Below the pieces are notes generated by a model that had not been told where the DNA came from, ran no database searches, and saw nothing but the letters and a program-made list of their open reading frames with translations. Shown here in pieces: positions 62,918 through 64,000 of a stretch of DNA of 64,000 bases; the first letter of the stretch is position 1; each line of letters opens with the position of its first letter. Source of the DNA: Dechloromonas sp. (GTDB lineage: Bacteria; Pseudomonadota; Gammaproteobacteria; Burkholderiales; Rhodocyclaceae). Location: contig JAQTXC010000009.1 in the NCBI GenBank assembly GCA_028689015.1, positions 1 through 64,000 on the forward strand, given 5' to 3'. The position numbers and the translations under genes were made by a program.

Positions 62918-64000
62918 ATGTCCAACCCCAACACGCTTCCGGAAACCGTCGAACTGCCGCTGCTGCCACTGCGCGATGTCGTCGTCTTTCCGCACATGGT
63001 CATTCCGCTGTTCGTCGGCCGCCCCAAATCCATCAAGGCGCTGGAACTGGCCATGGAAACAGGCAAGAACATTCTGCTGGTGGCGCAAAAGTCAGCCGCC
63101 AAGGACGACCCCGAGCCGGATGACCTCTACCGTATCGGCTGCATGGCCAATATTCTACAAATGCTCAAGCTGCCGGATGGCACGGTCAAGGTGCTGGTCG
63201 AAGGGACGCAACGCGCCCGCGTCGATGCCATTACCGTGCAGAACGAGCTGTTCATGGCCACCGCGGCAACGCTGCCGCAAGCCGGCCTTGAAGACCACGA
63301 AATCGAGGCCATGCGCCGCGCCGTGGTCGCCCAGTTCGACCAGTTCGTCAAACTAAACAAGAAAATCCCGCCCGAAGTCCTGTCCTCGATCTCCGGCATT
63401 GAAGATGCCGGCCGCCTGGCCGACACCATCGCCGCCCACCTGCCGCTCAAGCTGGAGCAAAAGCAGGACGTGCTGGAAATGGAAAATGTCCGCGACCGCA
63501 TCGACCGCTTGTTGTCGCAACTCGAAGCCGAAATCGACATCCTGCAGGTTGAAAAACGCATCCGTGGCCGCGTCAAACGCCAGATGGAAAAAAGCCAGCG
63601 CGAGTACTACCTGAACGAGCAGGTCAAAGCCATCCAGAAGGAACTCGGCGAAGGCGAAGAAGGTGCCGACCTTGAGGAACTGGACAAGAAAATCAAAGCG
63701 GCGGGCATGAGCAAGGAAGGCCTGGCCAAGGCCCAGGGCGAACTCAAGAAATTGCGCTTGATGTCGCCGATGTCGGCCGAAGCCACGGTCGTCCGCAATT
63801 TCATCGAAACGCTGATCGGCCTGCCTTGGCGCAAAAAAACCCGGACCAGCAAAGACCTGCTGGCCGCTGAAAAAATCCTCGACGCCGACCATTTCGGCCT
63901 GGAAAAGGTCAAGGAACGCATTGTCGAATACCTCGCCGTGCAACAACGCGTCGACAAGGTCAAGGCGCCGATTCTCTGTCTGGTTGGCCCACCCGGAGTC
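62918..64000 (+). CDS. lon: Lon protease, 3' truncated
   Basis: The first 361 residues of an ATP-dependent AAA+ serine protease that degrades damaged proteins and regulators. The N-terminal LAN substrate-binding domain is seen (LPLLPLRDVVVFPHMVIPLFVGRPKS), then a coiled region (MEKSQREYYLNEQVKAIQKELGEG) and the start of the AAA+ domain. The window ends inside Walker A (GPPGV). The start at 62918 follows an AAAGG site; a heat-shock type promoter lies in the gap after clpX. Confidence 0.95.
   Translation, partial: MSNPNTLPETVELPLLPLRDVVVFPHMVIPLFVGRPKSIKALELAMETGKNILLVAQKSAAKDDPEPDDLYRIGCMANILQMLKLPDGTVKVLVEGTQRARVDAITVQNELFMATAATLPQAGLEDHEIEAMRRAVVAQFDQFVKLNKKIPPEVLSSISGIEDAGRLADTIAAHLPLKLEQKQDVLEMENVRDRIDRLLSQLEAEIDILQVEKRIRGRVKRQMEKSQREYYLNEQVKAIQKELGEGEEGADLEELDKKIKAAGMSKEGLAKAQGELKKLRLMSPMSAEATVVRNFIETLIGLPWRKKTRTSKDLLAAEKILDADHFGLEKVKERIVEYLAVQQRVDKVKAPILCLVGPPGV

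Overview
The window reads as a chromosomal segment of a G+C-rich betaproteobacterium, most like the Rhodocyclales (Dechloromonas/Azonexus-type). The reasons are the gene orders rpsB-tsf-pyrH-frr-uppS-cdsA-dxr-rseP-bamA-skp-lpxD-fabZ-lpxA-lpxB-rnhB, smc-zipA-ligA, dapC-dapD-pilU-dapE-prmB and tig-clpP-clpX-lon, plus the c-di-GMP and hemerythrin proteins. The assignment comes from reading the sequence; no database search was run. No phage, IS element, CRISPR array or rRNA operon was seen.

Layout. (1) 1-4080: the 3' part of a GGDEF/EAL sensor, a hotdog thioesterase, a small Cys-rich protein, then a well-formed sigma-54 (-24/-12) promoter upstream of a stand-alone Nif11-type small protein. (2) 4077-17362: a lactate and C3/C4 carbon node. 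It holds PEP synthase (ppsA) behind an LldR-type regulator, the divergent lldE-lldG-lldF and dld lactate oxidation genes, then uspA-ppc-ppsR. Three copies of an 11-bp operator, TGGTAAGACCA, lie between the two transcription units. (3) 17397-32320 (minus strand): translation factors, isoprenoid, phospholipid and lipid A synthesis and outer-membrane assembly, read from a recognisable rpsB promoter. (4) 32321-36705: an isolated rfbD, then map-glnD. (5) 36710-46780 (minus): a tightly packed run smc-zipA-ligA-galU-hpt-methyltransferase-MTI phosphorylase-PepSY protein, in which the last enzymes suit methylthioadenosine/hypoxanthine salvage. (6) 46865-54198 (plus): guanine deaminase, a VOC protein and the succinylase lysine pathway genes dapC-dapD-dapE with a pilU-like ATPase among them, then prmB and a spermidine synthase-like gene. 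(7) 54228-57922: an HD-GYP protein divergent from a hemerythrin-LuxR one-component regulator, then pepD. (8) 57926-59413: a vapBC module with a palindromic operator over its promoter, and tRNA-His with its own promoter and terminator. (9) 59452-64000: tig-clpP-clpX-lon, with lon truncated by the window edge and preceded by a heat-shock (sigma-32) type promoter.

Most genes are ordinary core genes. The points I would follow up are the sigma-54 promoter linked to the Nif11-type gene, the hemerythrin-HTH regulator with an inverted repeat at its own promoter, a strong genome-wide-looking excess of the word GTCGACCG/CGGTCGAC, a pair of related REP-like palindromes, and the shared lactate operators that place PEP synthase behind a lactate regulator.
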